From positions 1 through 48,381 of the forward strand of contig DAHUXR010000026.1 in the NCBI GenBank assembly GCA_027307045.1: a DNA stretch of 48,381 nucleotides, in the 5' to 3' direction. The DNA comes from Acidobacteriaceae bacterium (GTDB taxonomy: Bacteria > Acidobacteriota > Terriglobia > Terriglobales > Acidobacteriaceae). Of the stretch, positions 24,741 through 32,787 are shown in pieces. The notes beneath the pieces were generated by a model. That model saw only the letters and a list, made by a program, of their open reading frames with translations, had not been told where the DNA came from and did not search any database. Positions within the stretch are counted from its first letter, which is position 1; every line of letters begins with the position of its first letter. The position numbers and the translations under genes are program-made.

Positions 24741-25625
24741 CTAAGCCAGCGCCGTATCTTCAGTATCAGATTGAGTGTCGGATTGGACCGGCATAGCGAC
24801 CAGTTCCTCATCGGCAGAAAATACTTCCTGTTGTTTCGGGAAGATTTCTTTGAGTGCCGCAACGATGATAAAGCTGATGATCACCAGCAGCATCCAGGAG
24901 CTGATTTTTGTTGGCCCCACAATGGCCCACTGCCGCTTCTGGTGCGGGTACTGCCAAGCCCCAAAATAGGTAGCAATATTTTCCGCTATCCATATAAAGA
25001 AGCCGATCAGAAGAAATGAAAGCGCCAGAGGCATGCGACGCTCTTTGCTCGTGACAATGAAATTGACCTGCGTGCGCCGGAACAGCAAGAGCACGCAGGC
25101 AGCCAGCGGCCAGCGCAGGTCCACCATGTAGTGATTGGCAAAAAAGTTTGCATAAATGGCAGCGCTCAGGCCAACGGCCAGCGTGAACGACGGGAATTCA
25201 GTCAGCCTGAGACGCATCAGTCGCCATGACTGCATGATGTAACTCGCAACAGAGGCATACATGAATCCGCTGTACAAAGGGACTGTCTTCAAGTGAAAAA
25301 ATGCCGGTTCCGGATAGCTCCACGATCGGATGGTGGGCGATGTCTTGTACAGCTCAAGTCCGATACCAACCAGATGGAACAAAGAGAGTACAGCGACTTC
25401 GCGCCAGTTCTCCAGCCGCACGGCAACAAGGACGATCTGGATGGCGATTGCTCCTAGAAATAAAAAGTCGTACCGAGCAAGGCCGGGAATGGAAATGTGG
25501 CTTGAGATAGCCAACAGAAACAAAAACGATCCCGCAAAAACACACGCAGCAGCCTGCTTGAGGCCGAAAACAAGGAATTCGTAAATCGCAGCGGCAAGGC
25601 GCGGCCCCAAGAGACGAGAAAGCAT
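24741..25625 (-). CDS. DUF817 family integral membrane protein
   Basis: A 294-residue polytopic membrane protein of the DUF817 family (unknown function), with about eight hydrophobic segments. Family-like motifs are FLVFGLKQAAACVFAGSFL, ARYDFLFLGAIAIQ, FHLVGIGLELYKT, YPEPAFFHLKTVPLYSGFMYASV, ANHYMVDLRW and FGAWQYPHQKRQWAIVG. The start was moved to the ATG at 25625 (MLSRLLGPRLAAAIYEF), where homologues begin; a longer frame from 25766 would add 47 residues unlike the family. The tail is acidic and hydrophilic (SDTQSDTEDTALA). It is divergent from the small zinc-ribbon gene at 25751 and may be co-transcribed with the photolyase gene. Confidence 0.85.
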   Translation of the reverse strand: MLSRLLGPRLAAAIYEFLVFGLKQAAACVFAGSFLFLLAISSHISIPGLARYDFLFLGAIAIQIVLVAVRLENWREVAVLSLFHLVGIGLELYKTSPTIRSWSYPEPAFFHLKTVPLYSGFMYASVASYIMQSWRLMRLRLTEFPSFTLAVGLSAAIYANFFANHYMVDLRWPLAACVLLLFRRTQVNFIVTSKERRMPLALSFLLIGFFIWIAENIATYFGAWQYPHQKRQWAIVGPTKISSWMLLVIISFIIVAALKEIFPKQQEVFSADEELVAMPVQSDTQSDTEDTALA

Positions 25626-25750
25626 GGGTTCTATTAAGAGCGGAAAGCGGCTGGCAATAGAACTGTTCACGAGATTCGATCCGGGGAGATTGCTGTGGGG
25701 GCGTTCACCGCGATCTTCCACCTTTCCGGCACAGGCCCAAAATAGAGCGT

Positions 25751-25903
25751 ATGATCGGTTTACCACTCATGACGACTTCTGTGAAGACAAAAACGCGGCT
25801 CTGCCCCATCTGTCACGGCTCAGGACTAAAGGATGGCATGCGGTGTTCTGCATGTGACGGCAAGGGAGAAATCTCGCATACTCCGCCGCCCAAAACCGAA
25901 TAA
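25751..25903 (+). CDS. 50-residue DnaJ-type zinc-ribbon protein
   Basis: An uninterrupted ATG-to-TAA frame of 51 codons encodes a protein with two CxxCxGxG-like zinc knuckles, CPICHGSG and CSACDGKG, separated by LKDGMR. This is half of the four-motif zinc domain of DnaJ, enough for one zinc site (four Cys). There is no J domain or membrane segment. A second ATG at 25769 is another possible start. Proteins with a single such pair occur as small stand-alone zinc ribbons or chaperone-adaptor-like proteins of unknown role. It lies 126 bases from the divergent DUF817 gene and about 80 bases before the HAD phosphatase gene on the same strand. Confidence 0.65.
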   Translation: MIGLPLMTTSVKTKTRLCPICHGSGLKDGMRCSACDGKGEISHTPPPKTE

Positions 25904-25981
25904 TTCCATCCGGTTGGGAATTGACGCTGACCTAAAATCAAGTGGCATGTCGAGGCAAGAAGACCCGCTGTAGAATGATTC

Positions 25982-26848
25982 ATGGTAACTACTTCCATCC
26001 GTCTGCTGGCCCTGGATATTGACGGCACTTTAACCGATCCGAATTTTCAGGTGCCGCCGCGCAATATAGCAGCATTGCGAGCAGCTCATGAAGCAGGCAT
26101 AGAGATCATTCTGGCCACCGGACGCCGCCATGACTATGCACTGCCAATCGCCAAAGAACTCGGCTTCCCTGTTTGGCTTATCAGTTCCAACGGAGCCCTG
26201 ATCCGTTCCAGCGACAGTGAGACTTTTTTTACCGACCGCCTGCCCGCAAGAACCGCCAGGGAACTCATTCAATATATGGACGAGTTTCGCGGGCATGCCG
26301 TGCTTACGTTTGATCGCGCCGCCAACGTGGCGGGCAACGATTCATTGGTCCTGGAAAGCGCCGACGAGCTGAACAACACGGTCTCGCGCTGGCTGCAGGT
26401 AAATCGGCCTTACATCAAGTTTGTATCGCCGCTGGAGGATGCCCTGACCGAAGACCCTTTGCAAGCCATGTATTGCGGCCGGGTGGCTTTGATGCAACGC
26501 TTGCAGAAACGGCTCAGCCGGGCTGCTTTTCTGGACAAGATCACCGTTATGAGGACCCAATATGACCATCGCGACCTGTGCATTCTGGATATCCTGAACC
26601 GGGAATGCTCCAAAGGTCACGCGTTGCGGCGCTGGGCTGAAAAGCGTGGCTTTTGCCGGGAGCAGATTATGGCTATCGGCGATAACCACAATGACCTGGA
26701 AATGCTTGAATTTGCAGGGGTTGCGGTTGTGATGGAAAATGCATCCAATGAATTGAAGCAGAACGGCTGGAAGGTGACCGGCAGCAATGAGGAAAGCGGC
26801 GTGGCCCAGGCCGTAGAGCAGATTTTGGGGCTGGCTTTCAGCGGCTAA
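25982..26848 (+). CDS. Cof-type HAD-superfamily phosphatase
   Basis: A 288-residue cytoplasmic phosphatase of the Cof/HAD-IIB subfamily. Catalytic nucleophile and acid are Asp12 and Asp14 in LLALDIDGTLTD; motif II is ATGRR, the cap region (about 85-200) lies between, and motif III/IV appear as KGHALRRWAE and AIGDNHNDLEML. It probably dephosphorylates a sugar phosphate or cofactor-related phosphoester; HAD-IIB substrates cannot be told from sequence. The C-terminal part (GVAVVMENASNELK...GVAQAVEQIL) is typical and complete. It is followed, 30 bases on, by the lytic transglycosylase gene on the same strand, so the two may share a transcript. Confidence 0.9.
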   Translation: MVTTSIRLLALDIDGTLTDPNFQVPPRNIAALRAAHEAGIEIILATGRRHDYALPIAKELGFPVWLISSNGALIRSSDSETFFTDRLPARTARELIQYMDEFRGHAVLTFDRAANVAGNDSLVLESADELNNTVSRWLQVNRPYIKFVSPLEDALTEDPLQAMYCGRVALMQRLQKRLSRAAFLDKITVMRTQYDHRDLCILDILNRECSKGHALRRWAEKRGFCREQIMAIGDNHNDLEMLEFAGVAVVMENASNELKQNGWKVTGSNEESGVAQAVEQILGLAFSG

Positions 26849-26878
26849 TTAGGCGAGAATGGACATCTTGCGCTCGAT

Positions 26879-27757
26879 ATGAGATTTTCAAGAATAATAA
26901 CGATCACGGCGCTCCTGGGTTTCGCGCAAATGTCTGCTTTTGCAGGCCAGATTGCCATCCTGAAAAATGGTTTTTCCATCCATTTTGATCACAAAGAGCA
27001 AAACGCCAAATCCACCCGTCTTTTTACCCCGACCGGCTACCTTGATATCGCCAGCGACCAGATTACGTCGTTTGAAGAGGATGAAACTCCGGTCGCGCCT
27101 GAACCGTCGCCAGCCGCACCTCCGGCAACACCTGTGGCCAGCCAGGCTATGGTAAGTAAGCCGATGGTGAGCAACCCTTTGGCAAATCCGATTCCGGCAG
27201 TTCAGCCTGCAGCAATGAAAGTGACGGTTCCGTTGAGCACGGCGGCGACCGCTATTGATCTGGAGCAGGTCGTGCGCGAAGCCAGCAACCGGAACCGGCT
27301 CGATCCTGATTTTGTGAGCAGCGTGATCATGGCGGAGAGCAACTTCAAGACTCATGCGGTATCGAAAAAGGGCGCTCTTGGGCTGATGCAGCTGATGCCC
27401 GCCACCGCAGCACAACTCGGCGTGGCTGATCCGTTTGATCCACGGGCAAATGTGGAAGCAGGCGCCGCCCACCTGAGCGCGCTGCTGGACCTCTACCACA
27501 ATGATCCTGTTAAGGCGCTGGCTGCCTACAACGCCGGGGCACATCGGGTAAAGCAGTACAACGGCGTGCCTCCATATCGTGAAACACGCGCTTACATCAA
27601 CAAAATTGTTCGTGACTTCAACGCCAAGAAGCGCGCGCAGATGAAAGCCGCTGGCGTAGTGAACGTCTCGGGCCCGGCCAAAGCCGCCGGTCCCAAGTCA
27701 GTTAAGAAGCCAAAACCGCAGCAAGCCAGCGTGGCCAAATCCACGAATCCGGCGTAA
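26879..27757 (+). CDS. Secreted lytic transglycosylase (SLT domain)
   Basis: A 292-residue exported peptidoglycan-cleaving enzyme. A signal peptide (residues 1-22, ending SAFAG) precedes a small N-terminal beta domain (QIAILKNGFSIHFDHKE...GYLDIASDQITSFEEDE), a Pro/Ala linker (about 70-115) and an SLT domain (about 125-235) with catalytic Glu in IMAESNFKTHAVSKKGALGL, MQLMPATAAQLG and AAYNAGAHRVKQYNG. The tail is Lys/Ala/Pro-rich. It cuts the MurNAc-GlcNAc bond with 1,6-anhydro ring formation. The link to the HAD gene upstream is by position only; a terminator follows at 27780. Confidence 0.93.
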   Translation: MRFSRIITITALLGFAQMSAFAGQIAILKNGFSIHFDHKEQNAKSTRLFTPTGYLDIASDQITSFEEDETPVAPEPSPAAPPATPVASQAMVSKPMVSNPLANPIPAVQPAAMKVTVPLSTAATAIDLEQVVREASNRNRLDPDFVSSVIMAESNFKTHAVSKKGALGLMQLMPATAAQLGVADPFDPRANVEAGAAHLSALLDLYHNDPVKALAAYNAGAHRVKQYNGVPPYRETRAYINKIVRDFNAKKRAQMKAAGVVNVSGPAKAAGPKSVKKPKPQQASVAKSTNPA

Positions 27758-27779
27758 GCATTTCAGAGATAGAGCAATA

Positions 27780-27810
27780 AAGCGCGTCCTGTCCGCAGGG
27801 CGCGTTTTTG
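27780..27810 (+). terminator. Rho-independent terminator after the lytic transglycosylase gene
   Basis: GCGCGTCCTG and CAGGGCGCG pair around TCCG (a bulge at one base), followed by TTTTTG. It lies 22 bases beyond the stop codon and separates the lytic transglycosylase gene from the next one. Confidence 0.8.
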
Positions 27811-27837
27811 TATGATGATTAGGCCCGACGTAACTAC

Positions 27838-28941
27838 ATGAGCAAAAAACGATTTCTGATCACTGCCCTGGTACTGGTTGTGCTGGCCGGTCTGGTCTAT
27901 CTACAGGTCAGGGCCTGGAAGAAATTTGACTGGCACCGCTTCTGGGTGGCCACTCACAACACGAACAAGTTCTATCTGGTGGCCGGCGTGGCGCTGGTCT
28001 ATGCCGACTATATTCTTCGCGCCATGCGCTGGAAGATTATGCTGCGTCCGGTATGTCCTGAAGCCAAGACGTCTGACCTTGTAGCCCCCACCATGATCGG
28101 CTTTGCCGGACTGGCGCTGCTGGGAAGGCCGGGAGAGTTTATCCGTCCCTACTTGATCTCGCGCAAAGTGAATTTGAGCATGGCATCGCAGTTGGCGGTG
28201 TGGACCGTGGAGCGCATTTTCGATATGGGCGCTTTTGCCCTGATCATGGCTGTAAATATCCTATGGTCAAGACACACGCTGAGCCGACTGCCCGGCTTTG
28301 CCAATTCCGCCCGGCGACACTTTCTGGGCCATGAGATTTCATCCTTCACTTACTTTGAAATGTTTGCGCTGGCGTTGCTGGCCGGCGTGTGCTTTGTGGC
28401 CCTGCTGGCATTCCGGGTAAGGAAAAATCCAGCCACCGCCGCAAGTGTCTTTGTTCGGTTGTTTGGGCGCATATCGCCCAAATTCGGCCACGCGATCGGC
28501 AAACGGGTAATGGCTTTTGGTCAAGGACTGAATACCGTAAAAGACATGAAGTCATTTTTTCAGTTATCTGGCTTATCGATTGTAATTTGGCTGTTTATCG
28601 GATTCGCGTATCTCGCCGTGACCCATGCCTACTCCATCCACCGGCTTTCCCAGATGACGCTCTCCAGCGTCTTCCTGCTCACCGCCGCAAGCGTTGTGGG
28701 AGGAATTTTGCAGCTGCCCGTCGTGGGCGGAGGCTCACAGTTGGCGACCATCGGAATGCTGCGCGGCGTTTTCAATCTGTCGCCTGAACTGGCTACAAGT
28801 TGCGGCATCATGCTCTGGCTGGTGACATTCATGTCCGTGACGCCTGCCGGACTGGCGATGGCGCGGTCAGAGCATGTCTCGATCACGCAGATGGAAAAAG
28901 CGAGCATCCAGGAAGAAGAAAAGTTTCTGGAACAAGACTAG
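27838..28941 (+). CDS. Flippase-like integral membrane protein (UPF0104 / lysylphosphatidylglycerol synthase TM domain)
   Basis: A 367-residue membrane protein of the UPF0104/TIGR00374 family, the transmembrane half of MprF-type proteins without the synthase half. About eight hydrophobic segments are visible; landmarks are YADYILRAMRWKIMLRPV, FAGLALLGRPGEFIRPYLISRK, AVWTVERIFDMGAFALIMA, TAASVVGGILQLPVVGGGSQLATIGML and LVTFMSVTPAGLAMA. Members are thought to be lipid flippases or lipid-anchored substrate exporters; the substrate is unknown here. The ATG at 27838 follows a terminator, so it starts its own transcription unit. Confidence 0.85.
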   Translation: MSKKRFLITALVLVVLAGLVYLQVRAWKKFDWHRFWVATHNTNKFYLVAGVALVYADYILRAMRWKIMLRPVCPEAKTSDLVAPTMIGFAGLALLGRPGEFIRPYLISRKVNLSMASQLAVWTVERIFDMGAFALIMAVNILWSRHTLSRLPGFANSARRHFLGHEISSFTYFEMFALALLAGVCFVALLAFRVRKNPATAASVFVRLFGRISPKFGHAIGKRVMAFGQGLNTVKDMKSFFQLSGLSIVIWLFIGFAYLAVTHAYSIHRLSQMTLSSVFLLTAASVVGGILQLPVVGGGSQLATIGMLRGVFNLSPELATSCGIMLWLVTFMSVTPAGLAMARSEHVSITQMEKASIQEEEKFLEQD

Positions 28942-29245
28942 GATCATCGGGACAGCGGAAAATCGGGACAGTTGATCATCGGATAGCAAACCTTACCGCC
29001 AACAAGGCAATTGTCAGAATTGGCCAACATTGCCAAAGACCGCCGAAATTGCACACCAATCCTTGGGTCATTACTGGCCGATCAGAGTCATCCGTTTTCA
29101 TCAGTGGTAAGTTTTGCTTTTCCGATCTGCGCTTTTCCCATCTCCCGATCTCTCGATGTCCCGATTCCCCGATTTCCCGATGTCCCGCTCTCGCCTGTTA
29201 CAATCTTAGTCATCACACCCCATTGAGAGTTCCGGTTAAGACACG
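28942..29245. other. Gap before nrdR with degenerate TCCCGAT repeats and a promoter
   Basis: This 304-base gap contains no gene. At 29138-29190 six to seven degenerate copies of a TCCCGAT(N)T word follow each other (TCCCGATCTCTCGATGTCCC, then further units), while two reverse-complement copies (ATCGGGACAG) lie at 28947-28975. An extended -10 (TGTTACAAT, 29197-29204) about 42 bases before the nrdR start is the likely promoter. The rest shows nothing specific. Confidence 0.5.
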
Positions 29246-29743
29246 ATGAAATGTCCGTTTTGCGGGTTCGAAAATGACAAAGTGGTGGACTCGCGCGAGA
29301 GCAAAGAAGGCGAATCGATTCGCCGCCGCCGCGAATGCCTGAAGTGCGAAAAGCGCTTCACCACGTATGAGCGCATCGACGAAATCCCCTACATGGTTGT
29401 GAAAAAAGATGGCCGCCGGGAGAAGTTTGAGCGGCAGAAGATCCTGGCCGGGCTGCTGCGTGCCTGCGAGAAACGGCCAATCTCCATGGGCAAGATGGAA
29501 CAGATTGTGAATGAGGTGGAGCAGTACGTGATCGATTCACCCGAGCGCGAGCGCACCGCCAGCGAACTGGGCGAGCAGATCATGAACAGCCTCAAACAGA
29601 TTGATAAAGTGGCCTACATACGTTTCGCCTCGGTGTATCGCGACTTTAAGGACGTGGGCGAGTTCCACTCTGAGTTGGAGTCACTGCTCAACACCAAAGA
29701 CGATAAGGCCAAGCCGGTCAAGGCCAAAAGCAACGCAAAATAG
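29246..29743 (+). CDS. nrdR: Transcriptional repressor NrdR
   Basis: A 165-residue ATP/dATP-sensing repressor of ribonucleotide reductase genes. The N-terminal zinc ribbon (Cys3, Cys6, Cys31, Cys34; MKCPFCGFENDKVVDSRESK, RRRRECLKCEKRFTTYER) is followed by an ATP-cone domain (VVKKDGRREKFERQKILAGLLRACEKRPIS). The C-terminal tail is Lys/Ala-rich. It binds NrdR boxes upstream of nrd operons; none is encoded in this window, so its targets are elsewhere. The stop is seven bases before the isocitrate dehydrogenase start, whose ribosome site TAGGAG overlaps it, so the two genes are probably co-transcribed. Confidence 0.97.
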   Translation: MKCPFCGFENDKVVDSRESKEGESIRRRRECLKCEKRFTTYERIDEIPYMVVKKDGRREKFERQKILAGLLRACEKRPISMGKMEQIVNEVEQYVIDSPERERTASELGEQIMNSLKQIDKVAYIRFASVYRDFKDVGEFHSELESLLNTKDDKAKPVKAKSNAK

Positions 29744-29749
29744 GAGATC

Positions 29750-30775
29750 ATGGGATACAAAGTCACGCTGATTCCGGGAGACGGTATCGGCCCAGAAGTT
29801 ACGAACGCCGCCGTGCGCATTGTGAATGCATCCGGGGTAAAAATTGACTGGGAGAGATTTGCGGCGGGTGCAGAGGCATACGCCAAGTTTGGCGAATATA
29901 TTCCCAAAGAGCTCACACATTCCATTGAGAGCACCGGGCTGGGACTGAAAGGGCCGGTCACCACGCCGATCGGCGGCGGTTTTTCCAGCATCAACGTGGC
30001 GCTGCGCAAGCAGTTTGAGCTTTTCGCCAACTTCCGCCCCATCCGCAACCTGCCTTCCCTGCCTACTCGCTATCCCAGCGTGGACTTGGCCATCTGCCGT
30101 GAAAACACAGAGGGACAGTATTCGGGAATCGAGCATGAAGTGGTGCCGGGGGTGGTGGAGTCGCTAAAAATAATTACGGAAAAGGCTTCCACGCGGATCG
30201 CGCGGTTTGCCTTCGAGTATGCGCGGCGGGAAAAACGCAAGCGCATTCACGCCATTCACAAAGCCAACATCATGAAAATGAGCGATGGCCTTTTTCTGCG
30301 CTGCTGCCGCGAAGTGGCCAAGGAATATCCAGAGATCACGTACGGCGAGCACATCATCGACAATACCTGCATGCAGTTGGTGATGAATCCGTACCAGTAT
30401 GACGTGCTGGTGATGGAGAATCTTTACGGCGATATTATTTCCGACCTGTGCGCAGCTTTTGTTGGCGGGTTGGGACTGGTTCCGGGAGCGAATATCGGCA
30501 CCAGGTGCGCGATCTTTGAAGCTGTGCATGGGTCGGCGCCGGATATTGCCGGCAAAGACATTGCCAATCCCACGGCGGTGTTGCAGTCGGCCGTGCTGAT
30601 GCTGCGTCACATGGGCGAAGTAGAAGCCGCGGACAAAGTCCACGCAGCACTGGAAAAGACCTATAAAGAAAAACTGCACCTCACGCGCGATGTGGGCGGG
30701 ACGGCTGGAACCAGCGAGTTCGCCGACGCGGTTATTGCCAACATGGAGCACGTGGCCGTGGCGACCGGCGACTAG
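29750..30775 (+). CDS. Isocitrate dehydrogenase (NAD+-type)
   Basis: Oxidises isocitrate to 2-oxoglutarate in the TCA cycle. The 341 residues belong to the isocitrate/isopropylmalate dehydrogenase superfamily; [20 protein letters not shown] and [12 protein letters not shown] are typical of the NAD-dependent isocitrate branch rather than LeuB. Others: the active-site [47 protein letters not shown] (metal-binding Asp residues) and the nucleotide site [15 protein letters not shown]. The isopropylmalate function cannot be excluded by reading alone. It starts ATG-GGATACAAAGTC with TAGGAG before it, immediately after nrdR; the copper-type lipoprotein gene begins about 30 bases after its stop. Confidence 0.9.
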   Translation: MGYKVTLIPGDGIGPEVTNAAVRIVNASGVKIDWERFAAGAEAYAKFGEYIPKELTHSIESTGLGLKGPVTTPIGGGFSSINVALRKQFELFANFRPIRNLPSLPTRYPSVDLAICRENTEGQYSGIEHEVVPGVVESLKIITEKASTRIARFAFEYARREKRKRIHAIHKANIMKMSDGLFLRCCREVAKEYPEITYGEHIIDNTCMQLVMNPYQYDVLVMENLYGDIISDLCAAFVGGLGLVPGANIGTRCAIFEAVHGSAPDIAGKDIANPTAVLQSAVLMLRHMGEVEAADKVHAALEKTYKEKLHLTRDVGGTAGTSEFADAVIANMEHVAVATGD

Positions 30776-30806
30776 CAAAACCTTACCACGGATGACACGG
30801 ATAACT

Positions 30807-31610
30807 ATGATTTACACGGATAGGGCTAAGAACTTTCAGTCAGGCGCGGCAAGAATCTTGTTGAGTGCTGCGCTCGTTGGTGTGCTGTCACTGGCTTGTT
30901 GCAGCAAATCACCTTCGGGGCCTGAACAGTCCGCCGCAGCGTCCAAGCCGGCAACAATCAGCGTTGACACATCTACGGTTGGCACGATTAGCGGCGTGGT
31001 GAGCCTAAAAGATCAGCCCCCCAAGATGAAGCCGCTGGATATGACGGCCGATCCAGGCTGCCCGACGGGCCCGCAGCCAGCGGAAGTTGTGGTCGCGAAG
31101 GATGGCAAGCTAGCAAACGTTTTTCTTTATGTGAAAGAAGGCTTGCCGCAAGGCAACTTTGCTGTCCCGAGCGAGCCGGTGGTGCTTGACCAGAAGGGCT
31201 GCCGCTATAGTCCGCACATCCTGGGCATCATGGCGGGTCAGCCGCTGAAGATCACCAACACTGACACGGCAGACCACAATATTCACGACATGCCAAGCAA
31301 TAATCCGCCGTTCAATGAGTCGCAGATGCCCACGGACAAGCCTGTCATCAAGAAGTTTCCTAACGTGGAGATGATGATTCCGGTGCAATGCAACCAGCAT
31401 CCGTGGATGCGGGCTTACATCAACGTGATGTCGCACCCCTATTTTGCGGTGAGCGGGCCGGACGGAAGCTTTGAGATCAAGAACCTGCCTCCGGGGGAAT
31501 ACACGATTGCCGCGGTGCATGAAAGATTTGGCGAGCAGACGATGAAAGTGAAGGTCGGGCCAAAGGAAAACGCGAAGGCGTCGTTTGTTTATTCGGCGGC
31601 GGGGCAGTAA
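30807..31610 (+). CDS. Lipoprotein with plastocyanin-like copper region and carboxypeptidase-regulatory domain
   Basis: A 267-residue exported protein. The N-terminus (LLSAALVGVLSLACCSK) looks like a lipoprotein signal with cysteine at the processing site, though position -3 is not ideal. Residues about 60-200 are cupredoxin-like: TADHNIHDMP gives a histidine, and VQCNQHPWMRAYINVM gives a Cys-x2-His-x2-Met set, the order expected of a type I copper site. Residues about 205-265 are a carboxypeptidase-regulatory-like beta domain (GSFEIKNLPPGEYTIAAVHERFG). It probably transfers electrons or copper at the outer face of the inner membrane and sits before the heme A/O synthase genes, which fits oxidase biogenesis. 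The start is uncertain; an ATG at 30792 is the alternative, and CACGGAT repeats lie across both. Confidence 0.75.
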   Translation: MIYTDRAKNFQSGAARILLSAALVGVLSLACCSKSPSGPEQSAAASKPATISVDTSTVGTISGVVSLKDQPPKMKPLDMTADPGCPTGPQPAEVVVAKDGKLANVFLYVKEGLPQGNFAVPSEPVVLDQKGCRYSPHILGIMAGQPLKITNTDTADHNIHDMPSNNPPFNESQMPTDKPVIKKFPNVEMMIPVQCNQHPWMRAYINVMSHPYFAVSGPDGSFEIKNLPPGEYTIAAVHERFGEQTMKVKVGPKENAKASFVYSAAGQ

Positions 31611-31619
31611 GTTGTTTAG

Positions 31620-31764
31620 CATCCCGAGCGCAGCAAGGGAGCCCTATTGCGAGAAAAAAGTAAAGGTTGGTGCATCCGCTTATTGATCAGCAACAATCCA
31701 TCTGTTCCAGATAAACAGTTGTGGCCATAGCGATCCCTCGCAAAGCTCGGGATTTCAGAAAAAC
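31620..31764. repeat. Dispersed palindromic element, copy C
   Basis: Left arm about 31620-31644 (ATCCCGAGCGCAGCAAGGGA) and right arm about 31728-31764 (GATCCCTCGCAAAGCTCGGG, then ATTTCAGAAAAACG). The left arm differs from that of copy B at one position in its core, and the right end repeats GGGATTTCAGAAAAA. It fills the gap between the copper-type lipoprotein gene and ctaA, so it may separate or attenuate transcription between them. Confidence 0.78.
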
Positions 31765-31800
31765 GAGTGTTAAAATAATCAGTACTCTCAGGGAGCAGTT

Positions 31801-32787
31801 CTGACCTCTTCCACGTATAACGCCGCTCAACATCGGTTTACCGTTTTTGTTGCCGCTCTGGCCTTCCTGCTGATCGTTGCCGGCGGGCTGGTCACCAGCA
31901 ACAATGCCGGTCTGGCCGTCCCCGATTGGCCGACGAGCTTTGGCCATTTGTTCAAGATTCCCAGGATGATTGGCGGAGTAAAGTTTGAGCACACGCACCG
32001 CATGATCGCCGAGTTTGTCGGGCTGCTGACGATTGTCGTAGCGATATGGACTTGGCGCGTGGACAAGCGCCGCTGGATGCGCGGTCTGACGATCGGCGCC
32101 GTGTTGGGGGTAATTTTTCAGGGAGTCCTGGGCGGCCTGACGGTATTGAATTTTCTGCCACCAGCGATCTCAACGGCCCACGCGACCGTGGGCCAGACTA
32201 TGTTCTGCATGCTGGCTGTGATTGCGGTTTTTACCAGCCGGAGCTGGCTCGATGAACCTGCGGAAAAGATCACCCGCAAAGATGCTGGGCCGCTACTGCG
32301 GCATTGCTGGATGCTGATCGGATTTTTGTATTTGCAATTAATCCTTGGCGCGGCTTTCCGCCATGTGTGGACCAAGTGGGGCCCCATGGGATCGAACCAC
32401 TGGCCGACGCACAAAATAGTTCATGCATTACTTTATCCTCACATCTTGAACGCCTTGCTGGTGACGGGATTGCTGCTCTATGTGAGCTTGCGAACTATGA
32501 CCAAGCATTCGACCATCCCGCACCTACGCCGGCCCGCTCTCTGGTTGCTTCTACTCCTGATCGGACAGCTGCTATTGGGCGTAAGCGCATACGTAGTTCG
32601 TGTTATACAGGGCGTGAATGAAGCGCAGCCGACCATGACGCTTGTCGCTGTGACTGTCGCGCATCTTGCGGTAGGCGCGCTGATTCTGGCGCTCACGATG
32701 GTGTTGACCGTTCAGGCTTACCGTCACACGGGCGATCCGGCAACGGTGATCCCATTCGACCGGCAGCGTGAGGTGGCCACGGCATGA
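31801..32787 (+). CDS. ctaA: Heme A synthase
   Basis: Converts heme O to heme A for cytochrome c oxidase, in the inner membrane. The full 328-residue reading includes the usual N-terminus (HRFTVFVAALAFLLIVAGGL, TSNNAGLAVPDWPTSFGHLF) and the heme-related motifs FEHTHRMIAEFVGLL, STAHATVGQTM and NHWPTHKIVHALLYPHILNA, with about eight membrane segments. The frame is open back to a TAA at 31771 but has no ATG, GTG or TTG before the conserved N-terminus; the only plausible start is CTG at 31801, five bases after a good Shine-Dalgarno (AGGGAG, 31790-31795). A TTG at 31948 would delete the first membrane helix and conserved motif. Its stop overlaps the ctaB start by four bases. Confidence 0.9.
   Translation: MTSSTYNAAQHRFTVFVAALAFLLIVAGGLVTSNNAGLAVPDWPTSFGHLFKIPRMIGGVKFEHTHRMIAEFVGLLTIVVAIWTWRVDKRRWMRGLTIGAVLGVIFQGVLGGLTVLNFLPPAISTAHATVGQTMFCMLAVIAVFTSRSWLDEPAEKITRKDAGPLLRHCWMLIGFLYLQLILGAAFRHVWTKWGPMGSNHWPTHKIVHALLYPHILNALLVTGLLLYVSLRTMTKHSTIPHLRRPALWLLLLLIGQLLLGVSAYVVRVIQGVNEAQPTMTLVAVTVAHLAVGALILALTMVLTVQAYRHTGDPATVIPFDRQREVATA

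Noticed and set aside
30781-30825. CACGGAT repeats before the lipoprotein gene
   Set aside because: Three short words are too few to call an array; they only make the start of the gene uncertain.
31948-32787. Start of ctaA at the TTG 31948
   Set aside because: This would remove the conserved first helix and the AVPDWP motif; the CTG at 31801 with a Shine-Dalgarno fits the family.
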